Shown here: positions 1 to 8,379 of the stretch, piece by piece | Numbering within the stretch: position 1 is the first letter of the stretch | Layout: each line of letters begins with the position of its first letter | Origin: Chitinophaga skermanii | GTDB taxonomy: Bacteria > Bacteroidota > Bacteroidia > Chitinophagales > Chitinophagaceae | Direction: 5' to 3' | Length of the DNA stretch: 64,000 nucleotides | Assembly: GCF_003259335.1 (NCBI RefSeq) | Contig: NZ_QLLL01000001.1 | Location: 900,406 to 964,405, forward strand | Notes under the pieces: model-generated | Database searches by the model: none | What the model was told of the DNA's origin: nothing | What the model saw: the letters and a program-made list of their open reading frames with translations, nothing else | Program-made: the position numbers and the translations under genes

Positions 1-707
1 AAAACATCGCCTAAGTTATTATATATTTCTATCTGCGCAATTTCATTGCGGTCTTGTAGGTTTAAATACAAAGCTTTTTGGAAATAGGCAAAAGCACTAT
101 CGTACCGGGCTAAATCTTCGTAAATGCTCCCGATATTTTCATAAATCTTGGAAACGCCGCGAGCATCTTTCAACTCATTATAAGAGTAAAGGGCGAGGTG
201 TTGGTAATAAAAAGCACTGTCGTACAATTGGATTTTCTCATGGAGATGCCCAATTTTCCCATAAATGTCGGCCATGCCGGGTTTATGTTGTTGTTGGATA
301 TATAAATGAAGGGCTTCATTGTATTGTTTGCGTGCCAATTCGGGTTGGCGATTATAATAATATAATAAACCCATATCGCCGAGGGTTTCGGCAAGGAGCT
401 GTGGGCTGTTGGTGAGGCGGAAGTAGTTGACCGCTTGTTGAAAATAGTCGAGTGATTGGGGATAATGGCCTAAGTGGTAGCAAACTTGGCCCATTTCGCG
501 GAGAGCTTTGGCGGCGGAAAGGTTATCTTTTTGTTCCATTGCCATATTGAAATTGGCCTTTAACTGGAGAAAGAGCGAATCGGGGTACGAAACATGGTTG
601 CGTTCTAAACCACTGGGTAATTCCACTTCCATTCTCAGGTCGTTCTGAGCTTTGGAGGTCAGCATCATGAAAAAACATATTATCAATAAACTACAATACC
701 GGGCCAT
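1..707 (-). CDS. TPR-repeat secreted/membrane protein, N-terminal part (runs off left edge)
   Basis: Reading the minus strand from ATG at 705-707 gives an open frame of 235 codons that leaves the window without a stop. It opens with a hydrophobic signal-like stretch (MARYCSLLIICFFMML) ending near SKAQ. At least four tetratricopeptide units follow, recognisable by repeated ALxxMGxxYxxLGxYxxSLDYFxxA patterns (for example HYPQSLDYFQQAV and YDSAFAYFQKAL). In Bacteroidota such N-terminal TPR arrays usually precede a transmembrane helix and either a histidine kinase core or a LuxR-type HTH. The missing C-terminus decides which, so no function is assigned beyond TPR protein. It is divergent from the DUF2252 gene. 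Confidence 0.8.
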   Translation of the reverse strand, partial: MARYCSLLIICFFMMLTSKAQNDLRMEVELPSGLERNHVSYPDSLFLQLKANFNMAMEQKDNLSAAKALREMGQVCYHLGHYPQSLDYFQQAVNYFRLTNSPQLLAETLGDMGLLYYYNRQPELARKQYNEALHLYIQQQHKPGMADIYGKIGHLHEKIQLYDSAFYYQHLALYSYNELKDARGVSKIYENIGSIYEDLARYDSAFAYFQKALYLNLQDRNEIAQIEIYNNLGDV

Positions 708-792
708 ACGGGGGAATATTATGATGTAATGAGCGCAAAGGAAATAAACCCATGTTACGTAATTGTTAAGTGGGTTCAACCGATTGCCTACT

Positions 793-2142
793 ATGCCTGT
801 TATGATTAATATGGAAGTAAAATCTACAGGCGGCAAAATGCTCCGTGAGAAGGTGAGCCGCCGATCTCAAGGTATTTACAAGGCGCAAACAAAACGTCCT
901 TCCCCCTTAACCATCATTAAGGCAACGAATTACGACCGTGTGCGTAACCTAATACCTATTCGGCATGCCCGCATGGCGGCTTCTCCCTTTGCTTTTTACC
1001 GGGGAACAGCAGCTATTATGGCCCGCGACTTGGCAAGCTTACCACATACAAACTTATTCGTACAAGCCATCGGCGACTGTCATTTAATGAACTTCGGAGG
1101 ATTTGCAACCCCTGAGCGTAGCCTTATTTTCGATGCCAACGATTTCGACGAAACATTACCGGCTCCTTGGGAATGGGATGTAAAGCGATTGGCGACGAGT
1201 TTTGTATTGGCTGCGCGGCATAATAATATGAAAGGGGTAGATGCTAAAGAAATGGCGCATGAATTTGCTTTTTCTTACCGGAGCCATCTTGCTGAATATA
1301 CAAAAATGAGCACCTTAGATTTATGGTATATGAAGTTCGATTTGGAACAAGTGCGCAGCATGACGAATAACGCTAAAATTCAACATCTCCTTGAAGCTGC
1401 TGTTGCAAAAGCTGAAAAGCAAACACATCAACAAGTTTTTTATAAAATTACCCAAAGCCTGCTGGGTAGTTTTGAGATTGCAGAGCAGAAGCCCCTCATT
1501 TATCATCCCGTAGATGTTAAAAAGGAAATGGAGATGATCCAAATATTTATGGATAATTATAAGAGAACATTGTCGGATGATAAACGCTATCTCTTTAATA
1601 AGTTTACAGTAATTGATGTGGCGCTGAAGGTAGTAGGTGTAGGAAGTGTAGGTACACGATGTTTGGTGGTGCTATTAATGAATGATAAAGAGGAGCCATT
1701 ATTCATCCAAGTAAAAGAGGCGCGCCCCAGTGTATTGGAAGCTTATACTAAAAAAAGTAAGTATAAACATAATGGAGAGCGGGTGGTGCAAGGCCAGCGA
1801 TTAGTGCAGGCGGCTAGTGATATTTTCTTAGGTTGGAGTACCGCTTCGGATGGAAGGCATTATTATCTCCGTCAATTGCGCGATCGGAAGATTGCGCCAG
1901 ATGTAGAGAATTTTGATAAGGAGTTGTTATCGGCCTATGCACGTTTATGTGGCCGCATGCTTGCGCGTGCTCATGCGAAAACGGGAGATGGTAAACGGTT
2001 AAGTGAATATATGGGTAAAAGTGGTGTGTTGGATGAAGCCTTGAGTGATTTCGCGGTAGCATATGCAGATCAAACTGAAAAGGATTACGAAGCATTTACT
2101 TTGGCGATAAAGATGGGTAAAATCCCCGTTCAGCAAGAATAA
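793..2142 (+). CDS. DUF2252 family protein
   Basis: A 449-residue protein of the DUF2252 (COG4320) family, whose fold resembles protein kinases/phosphotransferases but whose substrate is unknown. Visible family landmarks are FAFYRGTAAIMARDL, GDCHLMNFG, DANDFDETLPAPWEWDVKRL and, in the C-terminal half, the SDIFLGWS/YYLRQLRD region. There is no signal peptide, so it is probably cytoplasmic. The frame is open to a TTG at 763, but the first ATG (793) is a more natural start; ATGs at 802 and 811 are also possible. The gene converges on the DUF2490 gene with only 3 bp between the stop codons. No partner or pathway can be read from the neighbours. Confidence 0.85.
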   Translation: MPVMINMEVKSTGGKMLREKVSRRSQGIYKAQTKRPSPLTIIKATNYDRVRNLIPIRHARMAASPFAFYRGTAAIMARDLASLPHTNLFVQAIGDCHLMNFGGFATPERSLIFDANDFDETLPAPWEWDVKRLATSFVLAARHNNMKGVDAKEMAHEFAFSYRSHLAEYTKMSTLDLWYMKFDLEQVRSMTNNAKIQHLLEAAVAKAEKQTHQQVFYKITQSLLGSFEIAEQKPLIYHPVDVKKEMEMIQIFMDNYKRTLSDDKRYLFNKFTVIDVALKVVGVGSVGTRCLVVLLMNDKEEPLFIQVKEARPSVLEAYTKKSKYKHNGERVVQGQRLVQAASDIFLGWSTASDGRHYYLRQLRDRKIAPDVENFDKELLSAYARLCGRMLARAHAKTGDGKRLSEYMGKSGVLDEALSDFAVAYADQTEKDYEAFTLAIKMGKIPVQQE

Positions 2143-2145
2143 CCA

Positions 2146-2907
2146 TTATTCGTCTTCATATTGTAGTGCTGGTAATTCTTTATGACTTTTCTTCTTGTTC
2201 GTCCATGTATAATAGAAGAATAGACGGATGGTATGGTTAGCATCATACTCGAAGCCATTGGCTTTTTGTTGCCATACCAGCATATACCCGAAATCGTATG
2301 ACCATCCTTTCCCGAATCCTTGCCGTATACCTGCAAAAGCTCGGAATTGGTCGAATGTATTGTTGACAATCGTTTTTCCGAACTGAACAGCTACTTCGTT
2401 TGCTAACGAGATTTGGGGTATATGAGGATTTTTTGAAACAGGAATGCCTACACTAATTAAATACCGGAAACGGTTAGAGAAGTTAAAGTCGCCGGTAGAT
2501 TTATCGTCACGTAGCGCTTCGCGCCAGCGTTGTTCACTTCTAAACCTGTTCAGTAAAGAAACATTGCCTACACGGGTAGCATATGCAATTTGTTCATACC
2601 AACGATTTTCATCGGCATATGTTTTTCTACCAGGAGGGGGCGCTAGCCAAAGGTGGCCATAGCCCATAATAAAAGAAAGGTTTTCATTCAACCAATACCC
2701 GCCACCGACCCGCATGAAATAAAAACTGGGGTCTGATACAAAATTATTTCGTTTCATATGGAAATCGCCGATGGCGCCCCAATGATTATTGAAGCGGAAA
2801 GTGGAGTTTATGCTTACCCATGATTGAAATTGGTTATTGACGGTTTTCTCGGTTTGTGCCCATAAGCAGTGTGGCAAAAGACAGAATAGGAGCCATATTT
2901 TTTTCAT
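2146..2907 (-). CDS. DUF2490 domain-containing secreted protein
   Basis: A 253-residue protein starting with a classical signal peptide (MKKIWLLFCLLPHCLWAQ, cleavage expected after WAQ). The frame extends 12 codons upstream, but the signal peptide argues for the start at 2907. The body is rich in alternating aromatic/polar strands (FYFMRVGGGYWL, LWLAPPPGRKTYADENRWYEQIAY, SLLNRFRSEQRWREAL), the pattern of DUF2490 proteins, which are predicted small outer-membrane beta-barrels of unknown function. It is the last gene of a minus-strand series with the two secreted proteins upstream (77-bp and 40-bp gaps), possibly an operon. Confidence 0.85.
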   Translation of the reverse strand: MKKIWLLFCLLPHCLWAQTEKTVNNQFQSWVSINSTFRFNNHWGAIGDFHMKRNNFVSDPSFYFMRVGGGYWLNENLSFIMGYGHLWLAPPPGRKTYADENRWYEQIAYATRVGNVSLLNRFRSEQRWREALRDDKSTGDFNFSNRFRYLISVGIPVSKNPHIPQISLANEVAVQFGKTIVNNTFDQFRAFAGIRQGFGKGWSYDFGYMLVWQQKANGFEYDANHTIRLFFYYTWTNKKKSHKELPALQYEDE

Positions 2908-2984
2908 ATACTGCGCCCATTGGTTGTTCCAGGCTTGATTCAATTACAAATTTGGGGTTGTATATGTTCAATAAGGATCAAAAA

Positions 2985-3449
2985 TTAGCGGGGCATTTGC
3001 AGGATTTTCTTTCCATTGCGAAACACACTTGTGATGGTGGTTTTACCTTTTTGGGTATCGAATGAATGGAGGGAATGATTGTTATTGTATACAATGAAGG
3101 TGCCTGAAGATTTTGTACCATCCTTTTTTTCTACTGAATAGGTAATGCTGTAATCTAAGGCAGAAGTATAGAAAGCAAGGTCGATGTAAAGAATGCCAGC
3201 TTTATCGAGTTCTTCTTGTGAGAGTGTTAATTTGCTAACGAGTAATTGACCTTCGGGATTGCTAATACGTTCAATGTTATTGGATGGAATGCATGCAGGG
3301 TTTTCTTTACATAGTTTTGCGAGCCATGTACTTTCTTCTTTGGTGGGATGAAGAGATGCTTCTTGGGAGATTCTTTGCATTTGTTGTGCATTAAGTTGTG
3401 TTGAGGTGATAGAGCAAAAAAATATGCTCAACCATATTAGTTGTTTCAT
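2985..3449 (-). CDS. hypothetical secreted protein
   Basis: A 154-residue protein with an N-terminal signal peptide (MKQLIWLSIFFCSITSTQLNAQ). I recognise no family. The mature part starts with a charged helical stretch containing two cysteines (KLCKENPACIPSNN), which could form a disulphide in the periplasm. A beta-rich C-terminal half follows (LYIDLAFYTSALDYSITYSV, GTFIVYNNNH, KTTITSVFRNGKKIL). It lies between the DUF2490 gene and the esterase gene on the same strand, so it is probably co-expressed with them. Confidence 0.7.
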   Translation of the reverse strand: MKQLIWLSIFFCSITSTQLNAQQMQRISQEASLHPTKEESTWLAKLCKENPACIPSNNIERISNPEGQLLVSKLTLSQEELDKAGILYIDLAFYTSALDYSITYSVEKKDGTKSSGTFIVYNNNHSLHSFDTQKGKTTITSVFRNGKKILQMPR

Positions 3450-3489
3450 GCACTAAATATAGTTGAGCATACTGCTGTATACCCTCAGC

Positions 3490-4293
3490 TTATTTCTTCT
3501 TAAAGATCTCTTGCAACATGATCTCGAATGCTGGAATAGGCATGTTATTATGATTGAAACCGTCGAACTCGTAGAGTTTGGTTTTAGTGTGACCATTAAT
3601 TTTCATCATCCGTGCTAAGTAAGCGTTTTCTTCATAACGTCCCAGCATTTCTAATTCTCTATCACCCGTGAATAGATATAAAGGTGGTGCATCGGCGCGG
3701 GCATGGTATAGTGGTGCAAATTCATTTACGATTGCTTGTTTGTCACTGATATTATGTTCCTTTCTCCATGTAAAATGGGTAATAGCTTGGCAACTGAAAG
3801 AAAATAAGGCAGCAATACGGTTGGCGTCAATTTTATATTTAGCGAGGTAATGTTTATCTAGGCCGATCATTGCTAATAAATAGCCACCTGCAGAATGGCC
3901 TGCTACGTAGATGCGAGATGTATCGCCCCCATATGCAGAAGCGTGTTCAAATGCCCAAGCAACAGCGGCAGCGGCATCGTCGATAATGTCTTCCACTTTT
4001 GCTTTAGGACTAAAACGGTAATTGGCTGAAATAACAATTGCTGGCTGGTTGTTGAGAGTAGCCGGGATTCTTTTGTCGCCACCGGTTAAGCCACCACCAT
4101 GAAACCATACTATAATAGGAAGTTTATTTGCTGAAGCCGGTGCTTGTATATCTAGCACGCAACGTTCTTTCATGTATGCATCTTTTACCTTTTCTCGGTA
4201 GGGGATGTTGTTTTTTTCGGTAGTAGCATTCTTCGATTGTGCGAAGATAGAAAGGCTGCATATAAGCAGGCAACATAACATGAAATAACGCAT
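3490..4293 (-). CDS. secreted alpha/beta hydrolase (esterase/lipase-like)
   Basis: A 267-residue protein with signal peptide MRYFMLCCLLICSLSIFAQ. The alpha/beta-hydrolase landmarks of the hormone-sensitive-lipase/carboxylesterase type are complete. The oxyanion motif HGGG lies at about residues 65-68, the nucleophile elbow GHSAGG at about 133-138, a likely acid in TGDRELE near 210, and the catalytic histidine in the GFNHNNM segment near 245. It should hydrolyse a carboxylic ester in the periplasm or outside the cell; the substrate is not readable. First gene of the minus-strand series ending at 2146. Confidence 0.85.
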   Translation of the reverse strand: MRYFMLCCLLICSLSIFAQSKNATTEKNNIPYREKVKDAYMKERCVLDIQAPASANKLPIIVWFHGGGLTGGDKRIPATLNNQPAIVISANYRFSPKAKVEDIIDDAAAAVAWAFEHASAYGGDTSRIYVAGHSAGGYLLAMIGLDKHYLAKYKIDANRIAALFSFSCQAITHFTWRKEHNISDKQAIVNEFAPLYHARADAPPLYLFTGDRELEMLGRYEENAYLARMMKINGHTKTKLYEFDGFNHNNMPIPAFEIMLQEIFKKK

Positions 4294-4494
4294 GGGAAGT
4301 AAATTTGAAGGACTTAAAATACTATATCTCGATTTAATTTGTTAATTTTTTTTTGTTGAGAATTAAATGGAATACCTGTTGAGGAAAATAGAATATTCTC
4401 GTAATGTAGTTTAAACTGCAGTTACCTTTTATAGTTTTACACTTACCTAGACTAAGCAGCACCCATCATTTATTCACCTTATAATTTACTACCA

Positions 4495-4908
4495 ATGAAA
4501 AAGTTCCTATTGTTAGCTGTTCTAGTTATATCTAGCCAACTCGTTCATGCCAAATCCCAATCTAACGGCGATTTAATTTCTTTTGTTAATGGTGCAGTAC
4601 CAGCTATTCGTGCTACGCCTATTGTTGTTGAGGTCATTTTCTCCTCTGCAATAACGCTTTTACCAGGTCTTCCTGTACAGGTTAAAAATATTACAAAAAA
4701 CACTACCTACAATACAAGCCTTGTAGTAGTATCTGCTACTGCACTTGTGGCAACTATTAATAATTTTTACGCTGATGCAGGTGATCTTGTACAAGCAAAA
4801 TTGTCGCTGGTTGGGGGTGTTGTAGATATCGGCTTAAGTGCTCCGCAAGCAGTTACAACTACAGATATTAGTGATGAATTTCTACTAATAGAGATATTAC
4901 CATTGTAA
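4495..4908 (+). CDS. small secreted protein of unknown function
   Basis: A 137-residue protein with a clear signal peptide (MKKFLLLAVLVISSQLVHA). The mature part is beta-rich, hydrophobic and almost free of charged residues until the acidic C-terminus (DISDEFLLIEILPL); it resembles a single Ig/fibronectin-like sandwich (VQVKNITKNTTYNTSLVVV). No family is recognised. The gene stands alone between a minus-strand esterase and a minus-strand endonuclease V gene and is followed 28 bp later by a strong intrinsic terminator, which supports it being a real monocistronic gene. Confidence 0.65.
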   Translation: MKKFLLLAVLVISSQLVHAKSQSNGDLISFVNGAVPAIRATPIVVEVIFSSAITLLPGLPVQVKNITKNTTYNTSLVVVSATALVATINNFYADAGDLVQAKLSLVGGVVDIGLSAPQAVTTTDISDEFLLIEILPL

Positions 4909-4936
4909 ACATATAAATGCTGTAAAAAGTCTAGGG

Positions 4937-4963
4937 AACGCTAAGTTTTACTTAGCGTTTTTG
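4937..4963 (+). terminator. intrinsic terminator
   Basis: A perfect 9-bp inverted repeat (AACGCTAAG at 4937-4945, CTTAGCGTT at 4951-4959) with a 5-nt loop runs into a T tract. It lies just after the small secreted protein gene and before the convergent endonuclease V gene. Confidence 0.85.
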
Positions 4964-5032
4964 TCGTTTGTATGAGTTGATGCAGTTGAAGTGAGTGACG
5001 CAACGGCGGCCGAAAAGAACTACCATCGCCAG

Positions 5033-5707
5033 CTAAACATCTTTTTCACCTTTCGCCTCTAACATGGCTAAACGACCATAATGGTCTGCAATGCGGGTTG
5101 TTTCCGGCAAACGATATTGGGTGCATAAATGGAGAACGAGATTTGTCGCAGTTTCAAGGGAAACTTTATGACCAATAGATACATAAACTGGGTTAATATT
5201 TGGTTGTGTTCGAAGTACGTTGCCAATAAGTGTATTGTCTGTTTCGTCATACAATCCTACAAAGGCACCTTTTTCAGGCGGTAATTCACCATGAATCCCG
5301 CAAAGGCGTGTTTTTCCACATCCAATAGTTGGAATATCTAAGCTAATACCCAAATGAGAGGCCATCCCAAATTTGCGTGGATGAGCTAGTCCTTGTCCAT
5401 CGCATACGATGAGCTGGGGGTGTTGTTGTAATTTTTTGAATGCTTCGAGCAGTGGTGGCAACTCTCGGAATGAAAATAAGCCTGGAATATAGGGGAAAGT
5501 AACCTCCATTACATGAGTAGCAACTTCAACGATACTGAGTGTTTCGGCATCTAAAACTACGATACTACCGGCTATTAGGTTAGTGTCTTTATCGTATTCC
5601 ACATCACATCCGGCTATTAGCTGTAATGGAGTAGCAAATTGATCATGGGTAATAACTTGTGTTCTTAATTTATCTTGTAAGGCTATGGCTGATTGCTCGT
5701 CGTGCAT
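5033..5707 (-). CDS. nfi: endonuclease V (deoxyinosine 3'-endonuclease)
   Basis: A 224-residue protein matching endonuclease V across its length. The family marks are IAGCDVEYD (first catalytic Asp), the FPYIPGLFSFRELP block (substrate wedge region PYIPG), VCDGQGLAHPRKFGMASHLG (DGxG...HPRxxGxASHxG metal site) and VSIGHKVSLETA. It nicks DNA one base 3' of deaminated purines such as inosine and acts in repair in the cytoplasm. The length is normal and no key residue is missing. The start at 5707 gives MHDEQSAIALQDKLR. It is probably not part of the biosynthetic operon that starts 770 bp away on the other strand. Confidence 0.95.
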   Translation of the reverse strand: MHDEQSAIALQDKLRTQVITHDQFATPLQLIAGCDVEYDKDTNLIAGSIVVLDAETLSIVEVATHVMEVTFPYIPGLFSFRELPPLLEAFKKLQQHPQLIVCDGQGLAHPRKFGMASHLGISLDIPTIGCGKTRLCGIHGELPPEKGAFVGLYDETDNTLIGNVLRTQPNINPVYVSIGHKVSLETATNLVLHLCTQYRLPETTRIADHYGRLAMLEAKGEKDV

Positions 5708-5989
5708 ATAGGATTGTTATATCTAGACTTATACTTGCAAGACGAAAATAATAAGTTTTTGTTATTTAATATTTGCATTGTATGCAAAACACAAAGTGGT
5801 GGCTAATTTAGATAAGAGTAGTTTGTAGGAAATCTAATGATTAGTAGTACGGTCGCAGTATAAAGGATTAATTTTGGTGGACACATTATTACGACACATG
5901 ATTTTTCTTTTGCAAAACTTGGAAACATGATGCATTTTTAAACAAGGCCATGTTGTACACACATGACCTTATTTACCTTAAAAAATTGA

Positions 5990-6168
5990 AACTTTTAAAA
6001 TCCTGCACCGGGGATGGTGCAGTTCACGTTTGAATGGCTAGTTCGTGCGTGAGATGTAAAGTTAGTTATGCCAAGTGCAGCAATAGCGCAGTGTGAAAAT
6101 GATAATGTAAAAAAGTCGTTAATGCGTAAACTTTTATGTGGCAGTACAACACGTGCTGCCTTTTTTTT
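5990..6168 (+). ncRNA. candidate small RNA ending at an intrinsic terminator
   Basis: A strong plus-strand terminator (6140-6168) has no upstream coding sequence on that strand back to 4908, and the earlier transcript is already terminated at 4937-4963. A transcript must therefore start between about 5710 and 6130. Within it, CTGCACC (6003-6009) and GGTGCAG (6016-6022) form a perfect 7-bp hairpin. The 5' end given here is a guess. It does not resemble RNase P, SRP RNA or tmRNA; 6S RNA cannot be excluded by eye. Confidence 0.35.
6140..6168 (+). terminator. intrinsic terminator upstream of asnB
   Basis: An 8-bp stem (GGCAGTAC, 6140-6147, with CGTGGCTGCC-type partner at 6153-6160 including one G-T wobble) and a 5-nt loop are followed directly by eight T residues at 6161-6168. 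It lies 306 bp before the asnB start, so it isolates the biosynthetic operon from upstream transcription. Confidence 0.8.
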
Positions 6169-6474
6169 GCTTACTCAATTGATCTACTCTTATATTCCTT
6201 CAATAGTGCACCAGGTTTATTAATTTGTTTGCATTGTCATTATTCCCTGTAGTAATATTATACAGTTGCTGTATGTTTTTTTACGGATTTCCTCAACATT
6301 ATTTCTGAAATCCCGCATTGTACAAGAGTTTTCATTCGCTTAGTTTTACATTCATACAGCAAAAAAAGCATAAGATAACTCTCCTGTGAGTTTCAGTAGC
6401 GAAGCTATATTTCTTCTGCAAAAACCTCCAATTTCAATCCTTTTTATTCTTTAGACCCAAAAAATTGTTCCCAT

Positions 6475-8343
6475 ATGTGCGGTATTACCGGTGTATTCAA
6501 CATACACCAACGGCCACTTAAACAGGTGCCCGTTGGTGCATATTCTGCTATGACCCATGCCCTCATTCATAGAGGCCCTGATGAAGAAGGTTCTTTTCAA
6601 CACGATTTCTTTTGGCTAGGCTTCAAACGGTTGTCGATTATTGATTTGTCGCATGGGCAACAACCCAATTGGAATGAAGATCGTACGATTGTGAGTATTT
6701 GTAATGGCGAAATCTTCAATTACCAAGAGTTAAGGGCCGATTTGCAACAACGTGGCCATATATTTAAGACTAATTGTGATGTAGAAGTGTTGGTGCATTT
6801 GTATGAAGAATATGGTACCCAAATGTTCAAACATCTCAATGGGCAATTTAGCTTTGCTTTGTATGATTTCCGCCAAGAGCGTTTTATCCTAGCACGCGAT
6901 CATGTAGGTATTTGTCCTTTATTTTACACGGAAGTAGATCAACATTTGGTATTTGCGAGCGAGATTAAATCAATTTTGCAATACCCTGGTGTTAGAAGGC
7001 AAGTAAACTTGGAAGGGTTAGATCAAATATTCTGTTTGCCTGGATTGTGTAGTCCTACTACAATGTTTAAGCATATTCACGCATTGAAACCTGGTCATTT
7101 TCTACAAATAGAAAGCGGGAGCGTAAGTGTGCATGAGTATTGGGATTTACAGTTTGAATCCCAGCCGGTTCATCATCCTGAAGAATACTATGTAAATGAA
7201 TTACATGAGCGGCTTACCCAGGCTGTAAAGTACCGATTACATGCAGATGTTCCCGTGGGATTATATATTAGCGGGGGATTAGATTCTTCTATCATTGCAG
7301 GTTTAAGTAGAAATTTGGACACAACGGCGGAAAAGCAATCATTTGGTGTTGTGTTTGACCAAGGTCGTTTTGATGAGCGGGAATACCAGCGGATTGTAGC
7401 TTCACATAATAATATCCAGCACCAAGAGATATTGTTTGATGTGGATAAGATGGCGGGGCAATTGAAGCAGATGATTTATTGTGCAGAAACACCTTTAAAA
7501 GAAACATATAATACTTGTAGTTTATCGTTATCGCAGCATGTTAGGGACCATGGTATGAAAGTAGTGCTTACTGGTGAAGGTGCCGACGAGGTGTTTGCCG
7601 GCTATGTGGGGTATAAGTTAGACAAAAATAGAAGTGTGATGGGAAATGATTTAACCGCGGTTGAATCGATGTTTGAGAGTGAAATTCGGGAAAGAGTGTG
7701 GGGGGATGAAGGGTTTCAGTATGAACGTAACTTATATCCTTACCAAGATGTTCGCCGGAGCTTGTATTCAGATCAACTGAATGATCAATTTGAAGCATTC
7801 AATTGTCTTCATGAACGATTAATCGACAAATCGAAAATAAAAGGCAAAACACCTTTGCAAAAGCGTGCTTATGTGGATTTTAAATTACGTTTATCCGACC
7901 ACTTATTAGCAGATCATGGTGATCGGGTAGCCTATGCCAACTCAATTGAAGCACGTTATCCATTCCTGGATATCAACGTGATTGAGTTTGCTAAAACAAT
8001 TCCAGATGAGCTAAAACTAAATGACTTCTGTGAGAAATATATCTTGCGTAAAACTTTTGCACAATATTTACCTCCAGCTATTCAACAACGCGAAAAATTT
8101 GGTTTCGTAGCACCGGGTGCTAGGTATTTGTTACAACAGAATATTGACTGGGTGAATGATTTATTATCGTATGAAACCATTCGCAGGCAAGGATTTTTTA
8201 ACCCAGATGCAATTGAAACATTAAAACAAACTTACCTCTCAGATGATTTCAACTTGCACGAAACTTTCGAAGTAGATCTATTAATGATTGTTATTACATT
8301 CGGATTATTCATGGAACTATTCGATATGGAACCTTTTAGCTAA
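6475..8343 (+). CDS. asnB: asparagine synthase (glutamine-hydrolysing)
   Basis: A 622-residue class II glutamine amidotransferase of the AsnB family. The N-terminal nucleophile Cys2 is present (MCGITGVF), as are the glutaminase residues (HRGPDEEG, CNGEIFNY). The synthetase half carries the PP-loop SGGLDSS near residue 266 and GEGADEVFAGY. It makes Asn from Asp, Gln and ATP. It is the first gene of the long operon, 36 bp before the first adenylation gene, and a downstream adenylation domain has an Asn-type pocket. Supply of Asn to the assembly line is therefore the simplest role. Amidation of another carboxylate or of the finished product is possible, because AsnB homologues in biosynthetic clusters sometimes do this. 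Confidence 0.92.
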   Translation: MCGITGVFNIHQRPLKQVPVGAYSAMTHALIHRGPDEEGSFQHDFFWLGFKRLSIIDLSHGQQPNWNEDRTIVSICNGEIFNYQELRADLQQRGHIFKTNCDVEVLVHLYEEYGTQMFKHLNGQFSFALYDFRQERFILARDHVGICPLFYTEVDQHLVFASEIKSILQYPGVRRQVNLEGLDQIFCLPGLCSPTTMFKHIHALKPGHFLQIESGSVSVHEYWDLQFESQPVHHPEEYYVNELHERLTQAVKYRLHADVPVGLYISGGLDSSIIAGLSRNLDTTAEKQSFGVVFDQGRFDEREYQRIVASHNNIQHQEILFDVDKMAGQLKQMIYCAETPLKETYNTCSLSLSQHVRDHGMKVVLTGEGADEVFAGYVGYKLDKNRSVMGNDLTAVESMFESEIRERVWGDEGFQYERNLYPYQDVRRSLYSDQLNDQFEAFNCLHERLIDKSKIKGKTPLQKRAYVDFKLRLSDHLLADHGDRVAYANSIEARYPFLDINVIEFAKTIPDELKLNDFCEKYILRKTFAQYLPPAIQQREKFGFVAPGARYLLQQNIDWVNDLLSYETIRRQGFFNPDAIETLKQTYLSDDFNLHETFEVDLLMIVITFGLFMELFDMEPFS

Positions 8344-8379
8344 CAACCTACTTTTTCTTTCACCTTATTTAAATTAGTT

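Larger units (their letters stand above)
5708..6474. other. 767-bp gene-free region upstream of the NRPS/PKS operon
   Basis: No convincing reading frame. Three hairpins are visible: 5944-5970 (AAGGCCATGT / ACATGACCTT, one mismatch), 6003-6022 (perfect 7-bp stem) and the terminator at 6140-6168. The segment after 6170 must carry the operon promoter. The best imperfect match to the Bacteroidota -7 box (TAnnTTTG) is TATATTTC at 6406-6413, which is too weak to call. Confidence 0.6.
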
